Shown here: positions 15,878 through 24,933 of the stretch, one piece after another
Layout of the letters: each line of letters begins with the position of its first letter
Position numbering within the stretch: position 1 is the stretch's first letter
Source of the DNA: F1-120-MAGs118 sp013360535
Lineage (GTDB): Bacteria > Planctomycetota > UBA1135 > GCA-002686595
Assembly (NCBI GenBank): GCA_026647215.1
Contig: JAPKHC010000026.1
Location: 1-63,216, forward strand
Length of the DNA: 63,216 bases
Reading direction: 5' to 3'
Made by a program: the position numbers and the translations under genes
The notes under the pieces: generated by a model
Databases searched by the model: none
What the model was told of the DNA's origin: nothing
What the model saw: the letters and a program-made list of their open reading frames with translations, nothing else

Positions 15878-17248
15878 GTGGACCTCTCCCGGCGTTTCAG
15901 TGTCGTGCGCGACCCCGTGCACGGCGACATCTACCTGAGCCATGAGGAACTCGCGCTGCTCGATACGCGCGAGATGCAGCGCCTGCGCGGCATCAAGCAG
16001 CTCGGCAGCGCCGACCTCGTGTTCCCCGGCGCGCGCCACAGCCGCTTCGAGCACTCGATCGGCACCGTGCACCTCTCGCAGGCGATCGTCGACGCGACGC
16101 AGCGGGCCGCGGGCGAGGCGCCGCGCGAGCAATTGCGCATCGGGCCTGAAGAAACGCGCGTGATCCGCGCGGCGGCGCTCGTCCACGACATCACGCACAT
16201 CCCGTACGGGCACCACGTCGAGGATCAGGCGGGTCTGATGCACCGCCACGACTCGCCCTATCGCTACGAGCGCATGCTCGGGGTCCAGACGGAGATCGGC
16301 ACGGCGCTCGAGAAGCTCGGCCTGCGCAAGGACGTGCTCGGCGTCCTGTGCCCCGAAGGGCACGGGCAGGCCGCGGTGCCCGCCTACTGGCGCCAGATCA
16401 ATTCCGACACGATCTGCTCGGACATCCTCGATTACCTGCAGCGCGACGCGTACTTCACGGGGCTCAAGATCGGCATCGATCCGCGCCTCGTGTCGCACTT
16501 CAAGGTCGATCGCGCGAGCGGCAACCTGTACATCGACCTCGCCAAGCACAGCCTGCTGCGCGAGGACATTCTGAGCGAGATCGTGCGCATGCTGGAGGCG
16601 CGCTACTACTTCAGCGAGCGCGTCTACTACCACCACGCGAAGGTCGCGGCCGGTGCGCTGGTGGCGCGGGCGGTCGAGCTCGCGCTGCGCGACAAGCTCG
16701 TCGACGAGGAGGACTTCTACTCGGCCACCGACGATTCGGCCCTCGACCTGCTCGATCGTGCGGGCGAGCGCGGCTCGCCCTCGACCGGCCGACGCATCCG
16801 CTCGCTCGTGCAGCGTTACCGCGACCGCCGCCTGCCCAAGCGCGCCTGCGTCTTCCCGCGCCAGCAGAACGAAGGCGCGCAGGCCGAGCTCGTCGCGCGT
16901 TACTTCGCGCTCGAGGGCCACGCGGCGCGCACGGCGGTCGAGCAGCGCATCGAGGACCTCGTGCGCTTCGCCACGGGCCGCGACGTCGAAGTGATGGTCG
17001 TGTGCCCGGCGCGCAAGATGCAGCTCAAGGAGGCCGCGACGCACGTGCGCTGGCCGGGCGAGGACGGGCTGCGGCCGTTGTCGGAGCACTCCGCGCGCGT
17101 CCCGCGGCTTGCGGACCTCGAGCGCGCCTACCGCGACCTGTGGAAGTTCTACGTGTTCGCGGCGACCGACGAACCGGCGCTGCTCAAGCGGGTGGGGGAG
17201 ATCGCCGCCGGCGAGTTCCCCGGCGCCCGCAACCTCTACTCGGCCTGA
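15878..17248 (+). CDS. HD-domain phosphohydrolase (dNTPase / SAMHD1-like)
   Basis: A 456-residue HD-superfamily phosphohydrolase of the COG1078 type, related to dGTPases and SAMHD1. The N-terminus VRDPVHGDIYL is characteristic. The metal-binding set is visible as HSRFEHSIGTVHL, then VHDITHIPYGHHVED, with a later Asp in SDTICSDILDYLQRDAY. Likely activity is dNTP or nucleotide triphosphate hydrolysis, but some members have other phosphoesters as substrate. GTG start preceded by a GGAG motif. It stands as a single gene with its own promoter-like element. Confidence 0.87.
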   Translation: MDLSRRFSVVRDPVHGDIYLSHEELALLDTREMQRLRGIKQLGSADLVFPGARHSRFEHSIGTVHLSQAIVDATQRAAGEAPREQLRIGPEETRVIRAAALVHDITHIPYGHHVEDQAGLMHRHDSPYRYERMLGVQTEIGTALEKLGLRKDVLGVLCPEGHGQAAVPAYWRQINSDTICSDILDYLQRDAYFTGLKIGIDPRLVSHFKVDRASGNLYIDLAKHSLLREDILSEIVRMLEARYYFSERVYYHHAKVAAGALVARAVELALRDKLVDEEDFYSATDDSALDLLDRAGERGSPSTGRRIRSLVQRYRDRRLPKRACVFPRQQNEGAQAELVARYFALEGHAARTAVEQRIEDLVRFATGRDVEVMVVCPARKMQLKEAATHVRWPGEDGLRPLSEHSARVPRLADLERAYRDLWKFYVFAATDEPALLKRVGEIAAGEFPGARNLYSA

Positions 17249-17363
17249 ACGCTCGCGAGTCGCGCCGGAGCGCCTGCGCGGTATCGCGCCCACGGACTCC
17301 GTGGCATAGTCGGGGCCACTCCCCCGGCCGCACGCAGCTACCCCAGCACTCAGGAGATTCGCC

Positions 17364-18533
17364 TTGAAGCTCAACTGGCTCCACGCCCTGTTCGCCCTCG
17401 TCCCGCTCTCCGGCCTCGCCAGCGCCGAGACGCTCTACACGGTGAACGAGAACACCGACGAGCTGTGCACGATCGACACCGTCTCCGGCCAGCTGAGCGT
17501 CATCGGAGCGCTCGGCATCAGCTACAGCTTCGGCGACCTCGCCTGGGACAGCTCGACCAACACGCTGTACCTGTCGACCGGCTGGGGCTCGTTCCCGAGC
17601 AACCTCTACACCGTCAACACGCAGACCGGCGCGGCGACGCTCGTCGGTTCGATGGGCGTGAACGACATCTTCGGGCTCGCCTACGACCCGGTCTCGAACA
17701 AGCTTTACGGGAGCGCGTCGACCAGCAGCTTCGGCGTCTACGAGATCAGCCGCTCGACCGGCGCCGCGACGCTGATCGGCAATCCCGGCGTCGGCCTCGA
17801 CAGCATCGCGTGGGTCGGCAGCACGTCGAGCCTCGTCGGCATCTACGCCGGACCCTCGACGTTCCACACGATCGACACGAACACCGGCGCGCAGACCCAG
17901 CTCGCGCCGAGCTCGGGCTTCATCAACAACTGCGGCATGACCTGGGTGCCGTCGAGCAACTCGCTCTACATCGTCGACTGGTCGGGCAACTTCCTCTCCT
18001 TCGACGTCGCGAACGGCCTCGCGCGCACGCAGGTCGGCTCGGGCTACGGTGCGCTCGATGGCCTCGCCTTCGCCGGTGCGGGCTCCTTCTGCGCACCGCC
18101 GGTCGCCTACTGCACGTCGTCGACCAGCGGCAACGGCTGCGTCGCGGCGGTGGCGTCGAGCGGCACCCCGAGCGCGGGCGCGACGAGCGGCTTCCAGATC
18201 TCGGTGTCCAACCTCGAGGGCCAGCGTTCGACGCTGTTCTTCTACAGCATCAACGGCCAGCTGATCCAACAGTGGGCGCTGGGCAGCACGAGCTACCTGT
18301 GCGTGCGCGCTCCGACGCAGCGCACGTTCAGCGCGAGCTCCGGCGGCACCGCCGGCCAGTGCAACGGCTCGCACCAGCTCGACTGGCTCGCGTACATGGC
18401 CGCCAACCCGACCGCGCTCGGCAATCCGCTCGCCGTCGGCCAGACCTTCGACGGCCAGTTCTGGTTCCGCGACCCGCCGGCTCCGAAGTCCACGAACCTG
18501 TCGAACGGCCTGCACTGGACCGTTTGCCCCTGA
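17364..18533 (+). CDS. Secreted beta-propeller-like protein with lineage C-terminal domain
   Basis: A 389-residue exported protein: signal peptide to about residue 21 (GLASAE), then six or so repeats of the type LYTVNTQTGAATLVGSMG / FGLAYDPVSNKLYG that look like a beta-propeller (residues 25-245). A C-terminal domain starts near YCTSSTSGNGC (residue 252) and ends FRDPPAPKSTNLSNGLHWTV. The same domain ends the protein at 23383-24933. TTG start with a clear AGGAG seven bases upstream. A terminator follows at 18572-18607. The function is unknown; it is a likely surface or extracellular protein. Confidence 0.83.
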   Translation: MKLNWLHALFALVPLSGLASAETLYTVNENTDELCTIDTVSGQLSVIGALGISYSFGDLAWDSSTNTLYLSTGWGSFPSNLYTVNTQTGAATLVGSMGVNDIFGLAYDPVSNKLYGSASTSSFGVYEISRSTGAATLIGNPGVGLDSIAWVGSTSSLVGIYAGPSTFHTIDTNTGAQTQLAPSSGFINNCGMTWVPSSNSLYIVDWSGNFLSFDVANGLARTQVGSGYGALDGLAFAGAGSFCAPPVAYCTSSTSGNGCVAAVASSGTPSAGATSGFQISVSNLEGQRSTLFFYSINGQLIQQWALGSTSYLCVRAPTQRTFSASSGGTAGQCNGSHQLDWLAYMAANPTALGNPLAVGQTFDGQFWFRDPPAPKSTNLSNGLHWTVCP

Positions 18534-18571
18534 GGAACGCCTCGCGGGGCGCGACAGCGCGCTCGACCACG

Positions 18572-18607
18572 CCGGGCCGTCCACTCCTGCGGGAATGGGC
18601 GGCCCGG
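18572..18607 (+). terminator. Hairpin terminator after the secreted propeller gene
   Basis: CCGGGCCGTCC (18572-18582) pairs with GGGCGGCCCGG (18597-18607) with one G-U pair, followed by CCCAGTTTG. Confidence 0.6.
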
Positions 18608-18729
18608 CCCAGTTTGCGCCGGGGTTCCGTTGCCGATTCTTCTCCCCGTCCCACGGCGTCGCCCTAGGAAGTCGCTTTGCCTCAAGGGCGTGGCCCCCGG
18701 GCGGCCGAAAGGTGCGCCGGGAGAAGAAC

Positions 18730-19788
18730 ATGACCCACTGCACCCACTCGGGCGGCCTCCTTGCCGCTCTCTTCGTCGCATCGCTCTGCCCCTCGGCCCT
18801 CGCTGGCTCGGGGCTTCCTTCCGTTTCCGGCCCGGCGCCCGAGGCGCGCGCGCGGGAGCCCTACCGGCTCGAGGCGCGGCTCTCGCCCGACGGGCGCTGG
18901 GTGGCCGTGCTCGGCTCGCGCGGCTGGTCGGATGAGCTGCGCTGCTGGATCGTGCCGGTCGAGAGCGGCGTCCAGCGCGAGATCCTCGACGTGCACCCGT
19001 CGGGGCCGCAGACCATCGGCTGGGACGAACACGGCCACGTGCGCGTGCAGGTGGTCAACACCGAGCACGGGGTGCCCGAGATGCGCTGGATCGACGTCAC
19101 CACGGGCGAGGTCTCGCGCTGGACGCGCGACCGCCAGCTGATGCGCGACGAGGCGCGCACGACGCGCGAGCCCTGGGGCGAGGTCAGCGAGCGCAAGGCG
19201 ATCGACGGGCGCACGCTGCGCAGCGTCTCGTGGAGCGCGACCGGCCAGCGCGCCGAGCTCGAGTCGCGCGGCGAGTCGCGCTGCGAGCTCAGCCCGCAGC
19301 CCGGCATCGGCTTCTTCACGTCGACGGTCGGCGGCGTGCAGTACCTGAAGCGCTTCGACTGCGCCAACAACCTGCAGGACGAGCTCGTCGAGACCAACGC
19401 GATCCGCTTCGACTGGTCGCTCTCGGTCGACGGCCGCAAGCTGCTCGTCACCGAACGTACGCTCGAGAACCGCGTGCGCGTGCTCGACTCCACCAACGGC
19501 GCGCTGGTCGACGGCCCGTGGCTCGCCGACGAGCCGCGCTGGGTCGAGGGCGCCGACGGCCGCTACTTCGTCGCCGTGCAGGGCACGCGGCGCATGCTGT
19601 TCGACCTCGCCCGCGACCGCGAGCTCGAGATCGGGCCCGACGAGGGCGAGTGGCTCGAGATCCGCGCGCTCTCCAACGGCAAGTTCGTGGTCGAGGACGA
19701 CCGCGAGGTCGCGCTCTACGACTCCAACTGGCGCCGCGAGCGCGCGCTCTTCACGGCGCCCGTCGACACGCGCCTCGCCAGCCGCTGA
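18730..19788 (+). CDS. Secreted TolB/propeller-like protein of unknown function
   Basis: A 352-residue protein with a signal peptide (residues 1-25, CPSALAG). The mature part has repeated strand patterns such as RLSPDGRWVAVLGSRGW, VETNAIRFDWSLSVDGRKLL and DGRYFVAVQGTRRMLFDL, consistent with a WD40/TolB-like propeller. There are no catalytic motifs. The start is the ATG after GAGAAGAAC. It ends just before a terminator shared with the convergent aminotransferase gene. Confidence 0.75.
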   Translation: MTHCTHSGGLLAALFVASLCPSALAGSGLPSVSGPAPEARAREPYRLEARLSPDGRWVAVLGSRGWSDELRCWIVPVESGVQREILDVHPSGPQTIGWDEHGHVRVQVVNTEHGVPEMRWIDVTTGEVSRWTRDRQLMRDEARTTREPWGEVSERKAIDGRTLRSVSWSATGQRAELESRGESRCELSPQPGIGFFTSTVGGVQYLKRFDCANNLQDELVETNAIRFDWSLSVDGRKLLVTERTLENRVRVLDSTNGALVDGPWLADEPRWVEGADGRYFVAVQGTRRMLFDLARDRELEIGPDEGEWLEIRALSNGKFVVEDDREVALYDSNWRRERALFTAPVDTRLASR

Positions 19789-19812
19789 ACCAAACCCCAG
19801 GGAAGGGGACCA

Positions 19813-19846
19813 CGGGCCCGGCAGCGCACTCAGCGCTCCGGGCCCG
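19813..19846. terminator. Bidirectional hairpin between convergent genes
   Basis: CGGGCCCGGCAGCGC and GCGCTCCGGGCCCG pair with one bulged base around a 5-base loop. It lies between the stops at 19788 (+) and 19855 (-) and can serve both. Confidence 0.65.
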
Positions 19847-19854
19847 CGGCCTGT

Positions 19855-21063
19855 TCAGCGCCTCGCGCCAGCGCTCGCGAGCGCGGCGGCACGGTGCGGG
19901 TGCTTCTCGAGGAAGTTGCGCAGGCGCGCGGCGGCCTTCTGGATCGCGTCGAGCGAGAGCGCGTAGGAGAGCCGCACGTGCGTGTCGACGCCGAAGGCGG
20001 TGCCGGGCACGAGCGCGAGGTTCTCCTTCTCGAGCACGTCCTCGCAGAAGCCGCGCGTGCCGCGCTCGTCGAGGTAGGCGCGCACGTCGGGGAAGGCGTA
20101 GAACGCGCCGCGTGGCCACGGAACGGTCAGGCCCATGTCCTCGAGCGCGCTGACGAGCCAGCGGCGGCGGCGGTCGAACTCCGCGCACATCTCCGCGATT
20201 TCCGGCGGTTCCTGTCCGGTCAGCGCGGCGAGGTAGCCCTCCTGGCTGACGGTGTTCGGCGCGCCGGTGAGGTGCGAGTGCAGACGCTCGATGCCGCCGG
20301 CGATCTCGCGCGGGGCGGCGGCGAAGCCGATGCGGTAGCCGGTCATCGCGAGCGACTTCGAGGCGCCGTCGAGCACGACCGTGCGCGCGCGGATCGCGGG
20401 ACTGATCGAGGCCGGGCTCAGGTTCGGCTCGCCTTCGTACACGAGGCGCCGGTAGATCTCGTCGGAGAGGATCCACAGGCCCTTGCGCTCGCACAGCTCG
20501 GCGAGGCGCCGCACCTCGTCGTGGGTCCACACGTAGCCGGTCGGGTTGCTGGGGCTGTTGAGCAGCACGGCCTTCGTGCGCGGCGTGATCGCGCGCTCGA
20601 TGGCGTCGAAGTCCGGGCCGCAGTCGGCGCGCGAGGGCACCGAGACCGGCACGCCACCGGCGATGCGCACGATCTCGACGTAGCTCACCCAGGCCGGCAG
20701 GAACAGCAGCACCTCGTCGCCGGGGTCGACCAGCGTGAGCATCGCGCCGGAGAGCGCGTGCTTGGTGCTGTGGCAGACGGTGACTTCCTCGGGCGCGTAG
20801 GCCGCGATGCCCCGCAGTGAGCCGACCTGCTCACCGATCGCCTTGCGCAGCGCCTTGGTGCCCGCCGCAGGCGTGTAGCGCACGTCGCCGGAGAGCACGC
20901 GGCGGCTGGCGGCCTCGCGCACGACCTTGGGCGCGGGGAAGTCGGGCTCCCCGACCGACATGTTGATGATGTCGCGGCCCTGATCGGCGAGGGCCTTGGC
21001 GCGGGCGTCGAGGGCCAGCGTGACGGAGAGGGAGATGGCGCGGGCGCGTTCGGAGAGGGGCAT
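19855..21063 (-). CDS. Class I aminotransferase, aspartate aminotransferase-like
   Basis: A 402-residue PLP enzyme of fold type I, subgroup AAT-Ib, transferring amino groups between aspartate (or a similar amino acid, possibly prephenate) and 2-oxoglutarate. Visible motifs are INMSVGEPDFPAP, YTPAAGTKALRKAI, NSPSNPTGYVW, LSDEIYRRLVYEG, the PLP lysine segment GASKSLAMTGYRIGF, and the C-terminal VRLSYALS (substrate arginine). The ATG at 21063 (MPLSERARAIS) matches the family N-terminus; longer upstream reading frame is not homologous. Single gene, convergent with 18730-19788. Confidence 0.92.
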   Translation of the reverse strand: MPLSERARAISLSVTLALDARAKALADQGRDIINMSVGEPDFPAPKVVREAASRRVLSGDVRYTPAAGTKALRKAIGEQVGSLRGIAAYAPEEVTVCHSTKHALSGAMLTLVDPGDEVLLFLPAWVSYVEIVRIAGGVPVSVPSRADCGPDFDAIERAITPRTKAVLLNSPSNPTGYVWTHDEVRRLAELCERKGLWILSDEIYRRLVYEGEPNLSPASISPAIRARTVVLDGASKSLAMTGYRIGFAAAPREIAGGIERLHSHLTGAPNTVSQEGYLAALTGQEPPEIAEMCAEFDRRRRWLVSALEDMGLTVPWPRGAFYAFPDVRAYLDERGTRGFCEDVLEKENLALVPGTAFGVDTHVRLSYALSLDAIQKAAARLRNFLEKHPHRAAALASAGARR

Positions 21064-21293
21064 CGGGCTTGGATTCCGGCGGGGCCAAGCGGCGCGCGCG
21101 GTCCCCAAGACCATCGAGGAAAGCGGCCGGAAGGTCAAGCCGAGCGGCCTTGGGGAAGCTCTGGCGCGCCCGGTCGTCTCGCTCTGGAGCGGAGAGCCCG
21201 GCGTTTCGAGACATCCCGGCGGAGGCGGCGCCTCAGGCTGGACTCTTCCCGCGGGCGCCGTCACGCTCTCCCCGACCTCGAGCCCCGCCCTCC

Positions 21294-23321
21294 ATGAGCT
21301 TTCGATCCCGCCTGCTGCGCATCGCCCTGATCCTCCTCGCCGTGCTCCTGTTCGCGGGGTACTTCGCCTTCTCGACCTTCGTGTTCAGCCCGACCGAGTC
21401 GGACTACGACGCGGACGTGTCGACGCTCGTGCCGCGTGGCGTCGACTTCTTCGTCGCCAAGTCGGGGCTCGAGAACGACTTCGACGGAGTGCCGCGGCTC
21501 GCCGTGCAGGACGAGCTCGACCGCACGAAGGCGTGGCGCACGTGGCTGGGGGCGCCGGAGCGCGCGGAGCTCGAGGCGAGCCTGCACCTCGAGGCGCAGC
21601 TCGATTCCGTCGCGGCGGAGATCGCGAAGCTTGGGCTCGATCCGCTGAAGGCGGCCGGCGGCAAGGAGCTCGCGCTCGCGGGCTACTTCAAGGGCGCGCG
21701 CCTCGAGCAGGCCGACTGGGCCGTGTACGCGCGCGCGAGCTGGATGGGCAAGCTCGCCGTCGCGGCGCTCGACTTCCCCGGCCTCGCCGGGCTCGAGGAG
21801 CAGGGCCTCGCGGTGATGCCGCAGGAGGGCTACGTCACGGTCTCGGGCGGTCAGCTCCAGCGGCCGCTGCACGTCGCGCGCATCCAGGACATCGTGATCG
21901 CGGGCACGTCGCAGGAGCTGGTCGCGGCGGCGCGCGACCTGCAGGCGCGTGGGGGACAGGAATCCTTCGGCCTCAGCGCGGCCTACAACGACAACATCCA
22001 GCAAGCGCGGCGCACGTCCGACGGGCACGACCTCGAGGTCTACGTCGACTGGCGCACGATGGCGGAGAAGCTCCAGATCAACGGGCGCTGGCCCGACATG
22101 AACGCCGAGCAGCCGTGGATCGCGATGCTCGCGCGCATGTTCCAGCTCGGCAGCGTGCGCACGGTCGCCGGCACCGTCGGCTTCGACCGCGGCGTCGTGG
22201 TCGATGCGCACGGGGAGCTCTCGAGCGAGACGATCAGCGCCTTCCAGAAGACGCTCTACCGCCTGCGTGGCCGCGAGTCGAAGTCGATCGTCGACTCGCT
22301 GGCGCGCATCGCGCGGCCCGACACGCAGGTGCTCGCGCACGCGGAAATCCCGCTGGCGGAGTTCCTGATGGAGCTCTATTCCGCGCTCGAGCCCGCCCAG
22401 CGCCAGCTGCTCGACGACACGCTGCGCAGCACGGGCCAGTTCTCCGGCACCGCCGCCGCGATCAAGGAGTTCGACACGCTCTTCAAGGGGCGCATCGGCG
22501 TGATCGCGCGCCAGAACGACTTCCCGACCAACGCCGAGAAGGACCCGCCGCACGACGACACGCCCGTGTCGGCCTGGGCGCTCGTGCTGTGGACGGAGGG
22601 TTCCGAGCGTGCGCACAAGCGCATCGCGGAGCTGCAGAAGCTCGTCAACGACAATCAAGGCCGTTTTGGACTGCAGGGCCGCAATGGCGGCCGCGGCGTG
22701 TTCATCAACAACCTCTCGGGCGGCTTCGAGGCCTGGGAATTCTGGTCTCCGTTCGTGCCCGGCACCGGCCACATCGCGGTCGCGCGCAACGCCGACCTGT
22801 ATTTCATCTCGAATTCGTTCCAGCTGACGAGTGACCTGCTCAATCGCTCCAATCCCAACCTGCAGGTCGAGCGCCTCTCCGACCGGCCCGATTTCGCGCA
22901 GCTCGTCAACGAGGCCTTGCCCGCGAGCAACCTGTTCATCTGGCTCAATCCGCGCGCGCTCGCGCCGACCTTGCGGCAATTCGCGCAGCGCGACGCGCTC
23001 GACCGCGTCAAGGCCGAGATCGACTGGGACCTCGTCCGCGCCCGCGAGGAAGAGCGCATCGTGCGCGACCAATACCCCGGCAAGCGCCGCGGCCAGCTCG
23101 ACGCCGAAGCGCAGGCGGCCGTCGACGAGCAGCTGACTCCATTGCTGCAACTGCGCGAGCAGGAGCTCATCCGCGACAAGGTGCCGCCGCTGCGCGCGGC
23201 GCTCGACCGGCAGATCACCTATTTCGAAGCCTGCTCCGTCGCGTTGCTCACGCTCGCGTGGGACCCCAAGTACTTCGACCTCGCCTTTACCGCCGTCACT
23301 CCGCTCGACCCGGAAGAATGA
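21294..23321 (+). CDS. Membrane-anchored extracytoplasmic protein of unknown function
   Basis: A 675-residue protein. It has one N-terminal membrane anchor (about residues 7-30, RIALILLAVLLFAGYFAFSTF) and then a large extracytoplasmic region. Short stretches (VPRGVDFFVAKSG, LYFISNSFQLTSDLLN) resemble the layout of DUF3352-type proteins, in which surface copies estimate residual trapped substrate, but the family is not certain. There are no catalytic motifs; a basic charged coiled segment lies around residues 565-640. It is divergent from the aminotransferase gene and ends at a hairpin. The start is the ATG in CTCCATGAGC with no Shine-Dalgarno sequence. Confidence 0.7.
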   Translation: MSFRSRLLRIALILLAVLLFAGYFAFSTFVFSPTESDYDADVSTLVPRGVDFFVAKSGLENDFDGVPRLAVQDELDRTKAWRTWLGAPERAELEASLHLEAQLDSVAAEIAKLGLDPLKAAGGKELALAGYFKGARLEQADWAVYARASWMGKLAVAALDFPGLAGLEEQGLAVMPQEGYVTVSGGQLQRPLHVARIQDIVIAGTSQELVAAARDLQARGGQESFGLSAAYNDNIQQARRTSDGHDLEVYVDWRTMAEKLQINGRWPDMNAEQPWIAMLARMFQLGSVRTVAGTVGFDRGVVVDAHGELSSETISAFQKTLYRLRGRESKSIVDSLARIARPDTQVLAHAEIPLAEFLMELYSALEPAQRQLLDDTLRSTGQFSGTAAAIKEFDTLFKGRIGVIARQNDFPTNAEKDPPHDDTPVSAWALVLWTEGSERAHKRIAELQKLVNDNQGRFGLQGRNGGRGVFINNLSGGFEAWEFWSPFVPGTGHIAVARNADLYFISNSFQLTSDLLNRSNPNLQVERLSDRPDFAQLVNEALPASNLFIWLNPRALAPTLRQFAQRDALDRVKAEIDWDLVRAREEERIVRDQYPGKRRGQLDAEAQAAVDEQLTPLLQLREQELIRDKVPPLRAALDRQITYFEACSVALLTLAWDPKYFDLAFTAVTPLDPEE

Positions 23322-23327
23322 AAAGCA

Positions 23328-23347
23328 CCCGAGCCGTCCTGCTCGGG
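23328..23347. terminator. Hairpin between convergent genes
   Basis: CCCGAGC (23328-23334) and GCTCGGG (23341-23347) with a 6-base loop, A-rich on both sides (GAATGAAAAGCA and GCGAAAAGGCGAAAAG). It probably serves the + gene ending at 23321 and the - gene ending at 23383. Confidence 0.65.
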
Positions 23348-23382
23348 CGAAAAGGCGAAAAGCGGAAGGCGCAAGTCGCCGA

Positions 23383-24933
23383 TTACGGCAAGTAGGTCAA
23401 TTCCAAGGCGTTGGAAAGCGTTGTCGACTTCCCTGCGGGCGGGTCGCGAAACCACGCCTGCACGAAAACCTTGTCGCCGGCGGACCAGGGGCGGCCGAGC
23501 GCGTTGGGGTGGGTGTTCTGGAAGTCGTTCCAGTCGAGCAGGAACTCGCCGTCACACTGGCCCGCGTTGCCGCCGGAATTGAGGGCACCGGTGCGCTGCG
23601 TCGGGGCCTTCACGCACAGGAAGCTCGAGGTGTTCCACGGGGCCTGCGAGCGGCCGGTGATCGAATAGAAGATCAGGCCGGAGCGCTGGCCTTCGATCAT
23701 CGAGGCGAGCAGGTAGGGCGTGGTCTGTCCGCTCACGCTGGGGTTCGCGCCCGAGGTGAGTGCGGCGGAGCAACCGGCGGTGCTCACGCCCGCCGTGCAG
23801 TAGTTCGTCGGCGGCGGAGGCAGGTTGGCGCACAGCTGCCAGCCGTCGAAGGAGCCTGACCCGGAGCTCGAACACCAGTCGTAGACGTGCAGCGTCCACA
23901 GGCCGGGGAGCGCGGGGATCAGCGCGAGCGGAGTGGTGTCGATGCCGTGCAGGCCCGGGGGCCAGCTGCCGAACTCCTGCGCGTAGGTGCCCGAGACGAG
24001 CGGGTTCGCGCTGCCGCAGGGCGGCAGGGTCGGCGCGAGGCGCGACGTGAACGTGTAGTCGCCGAAGAAGTCGTCGGCGCAGCCGCTGCAGCCCGCGCCG
24101 TCGTCGCGCTGGAAGATCAAGTGCTGCGCGCCCGCGGGATCCTCGAGCACGATCATCACGTCGTCGCGCCGGTCGTGCTGCAGGCCGAACAGCCGTACGC
24201 CCGAGAGCTCCGCTCCCGGCGAAGGCCAGTACTGCAGCGACGAGGACGCGACTCCGCCCGGCAGGACGGTCGGGAATGTGCCCTGTGTCGCGCCGAAGCC
24301 CGGGATGAACTCACCGGCCTGCTGGTAGGGCGCGCACTGCTCGTTCGGCGGTGGGGGAGGCACGTCGAAGCACAGCTCCCACGCGCTGAGCGCTCCATCG
24401 TCGGCGAGCTCGCACCAGTCGTACAGCTCGAGGCTCCACGTGCCGGAGGTGACCGGGATCTGCGCCATCGGCGTGTTGAGCACTCCCGCGCTGCCCGAAG
24501 GCCAGCTGCCGAACTCTTGCGCGTAATCCGCCTGCGGGAGGATTCCCAGGCCACAGGCCGACCACGCGAGCGTCGACGCGGCCGAGATCGTGTACGTGCC
24601 GAAGAAGTCGTCGCCGCAGCCGCCGCAGTTGGAGCCGTTGTCGCGCTGGAAGAGCAGGTGCCGCGTTCCGGCGGGATCGCGGAGCACGACCATCACGTCC
24701 GTCGACCAGCTGTGCTGCAGTCCGAGCAGCCGCACGCGCGCCACCGTCGCTCCCGCCGGCGCGCTGACCGTCTGCGACATCACGAGCGGCCCCGACGGCA
24801 GCACACCCGGCCACAGGCCGTCGTCCGACCCGCTCAGCGGAAACGTCCCCGCCCCGCCGACCAGATGGCAGTTCTGCCCCTGCGCCGCCAGCGCGAGCGC
24901 GAGCAGCGCCACTCCCCCCACGACTCGTTTCAT
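23383..24933 (-). CDS. Secreted protein: two P-domain-like modules plus lineage C-terminal domain
   Basis: A 516-residue exported protein with a signal peptide (residues 1-19, ALAAQGQ). It contains two tandem modules of about 180 residues with near-identical landmarks (LLGLQHSWSTDVMVVLRDPAG and LFGLQHDRRDDVMIVLEDPAG; CGGCGDDFFGTY and CSGCADDFFGDY; YAQEFGSWP twice; LELYDWC and LHVYDWC). They resemble proprotein-convertase P-domains, each carrying four or more Cys and acidic calcium-like loops. The final 120 residues (from YCTAGVSTAGC) are the same domain as in 17364-18533 and end FRDPPAGKSTTLSNALEL. Start ATG at 24933 with AAGGA upstream. An adhesion or binding role is inferred. Confidence 0.83.
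   Translation of the reverse strand: MKRVVGGVALLALALAAQGQNCHLVGGAGTFPLSGSDDGLWPGVLPSGPLVMSQTVSAPAGATVARVRLLGLQHSWSTDVMVVLRDPAGTRHLLFQRDNGSNCGGCGDDFFGTYTISAASTLAWSACGLGILPQADYAQEFGSWPSGSAGVLNTPMAQIPVTSGTWSLELYDWCELADDGALSAWELCFDVPPPPPNEQCAPYQQAGEFIPGFGATQGTFPTVLPGGVASSSLQYWPSPGAELSGVRLFGLQHDRRDDVMIVLEDPAGAQHLIFQRDDGAGCSGCADDFFGDYTFTSRLAPTLPPCGSANPLVSGTYAQEFGSWPPGLHGIDTTPLALIPALPGLWTLHVYDWCSSSGSGSFDGWQLCANLPPPPTNYCTAGVSTAGCSAALTSGANPSVSGQTTPYLLASMIEGQRSGLIFYSITGRSQAPWNTSSFLCVKAPTQRTGALNSGGNAGQCDGEFLLDWNDFQNTHPNALGRPWSAGDKVFVQAWFRDPPAGKSTTLSNALELTYLP

Noticed and set aside
19813..19846. Operator site between 18730 and 19855 genes
   Set aside because: The palindrome lies between two convergent stops, where a shared terminator is the simpler reading.
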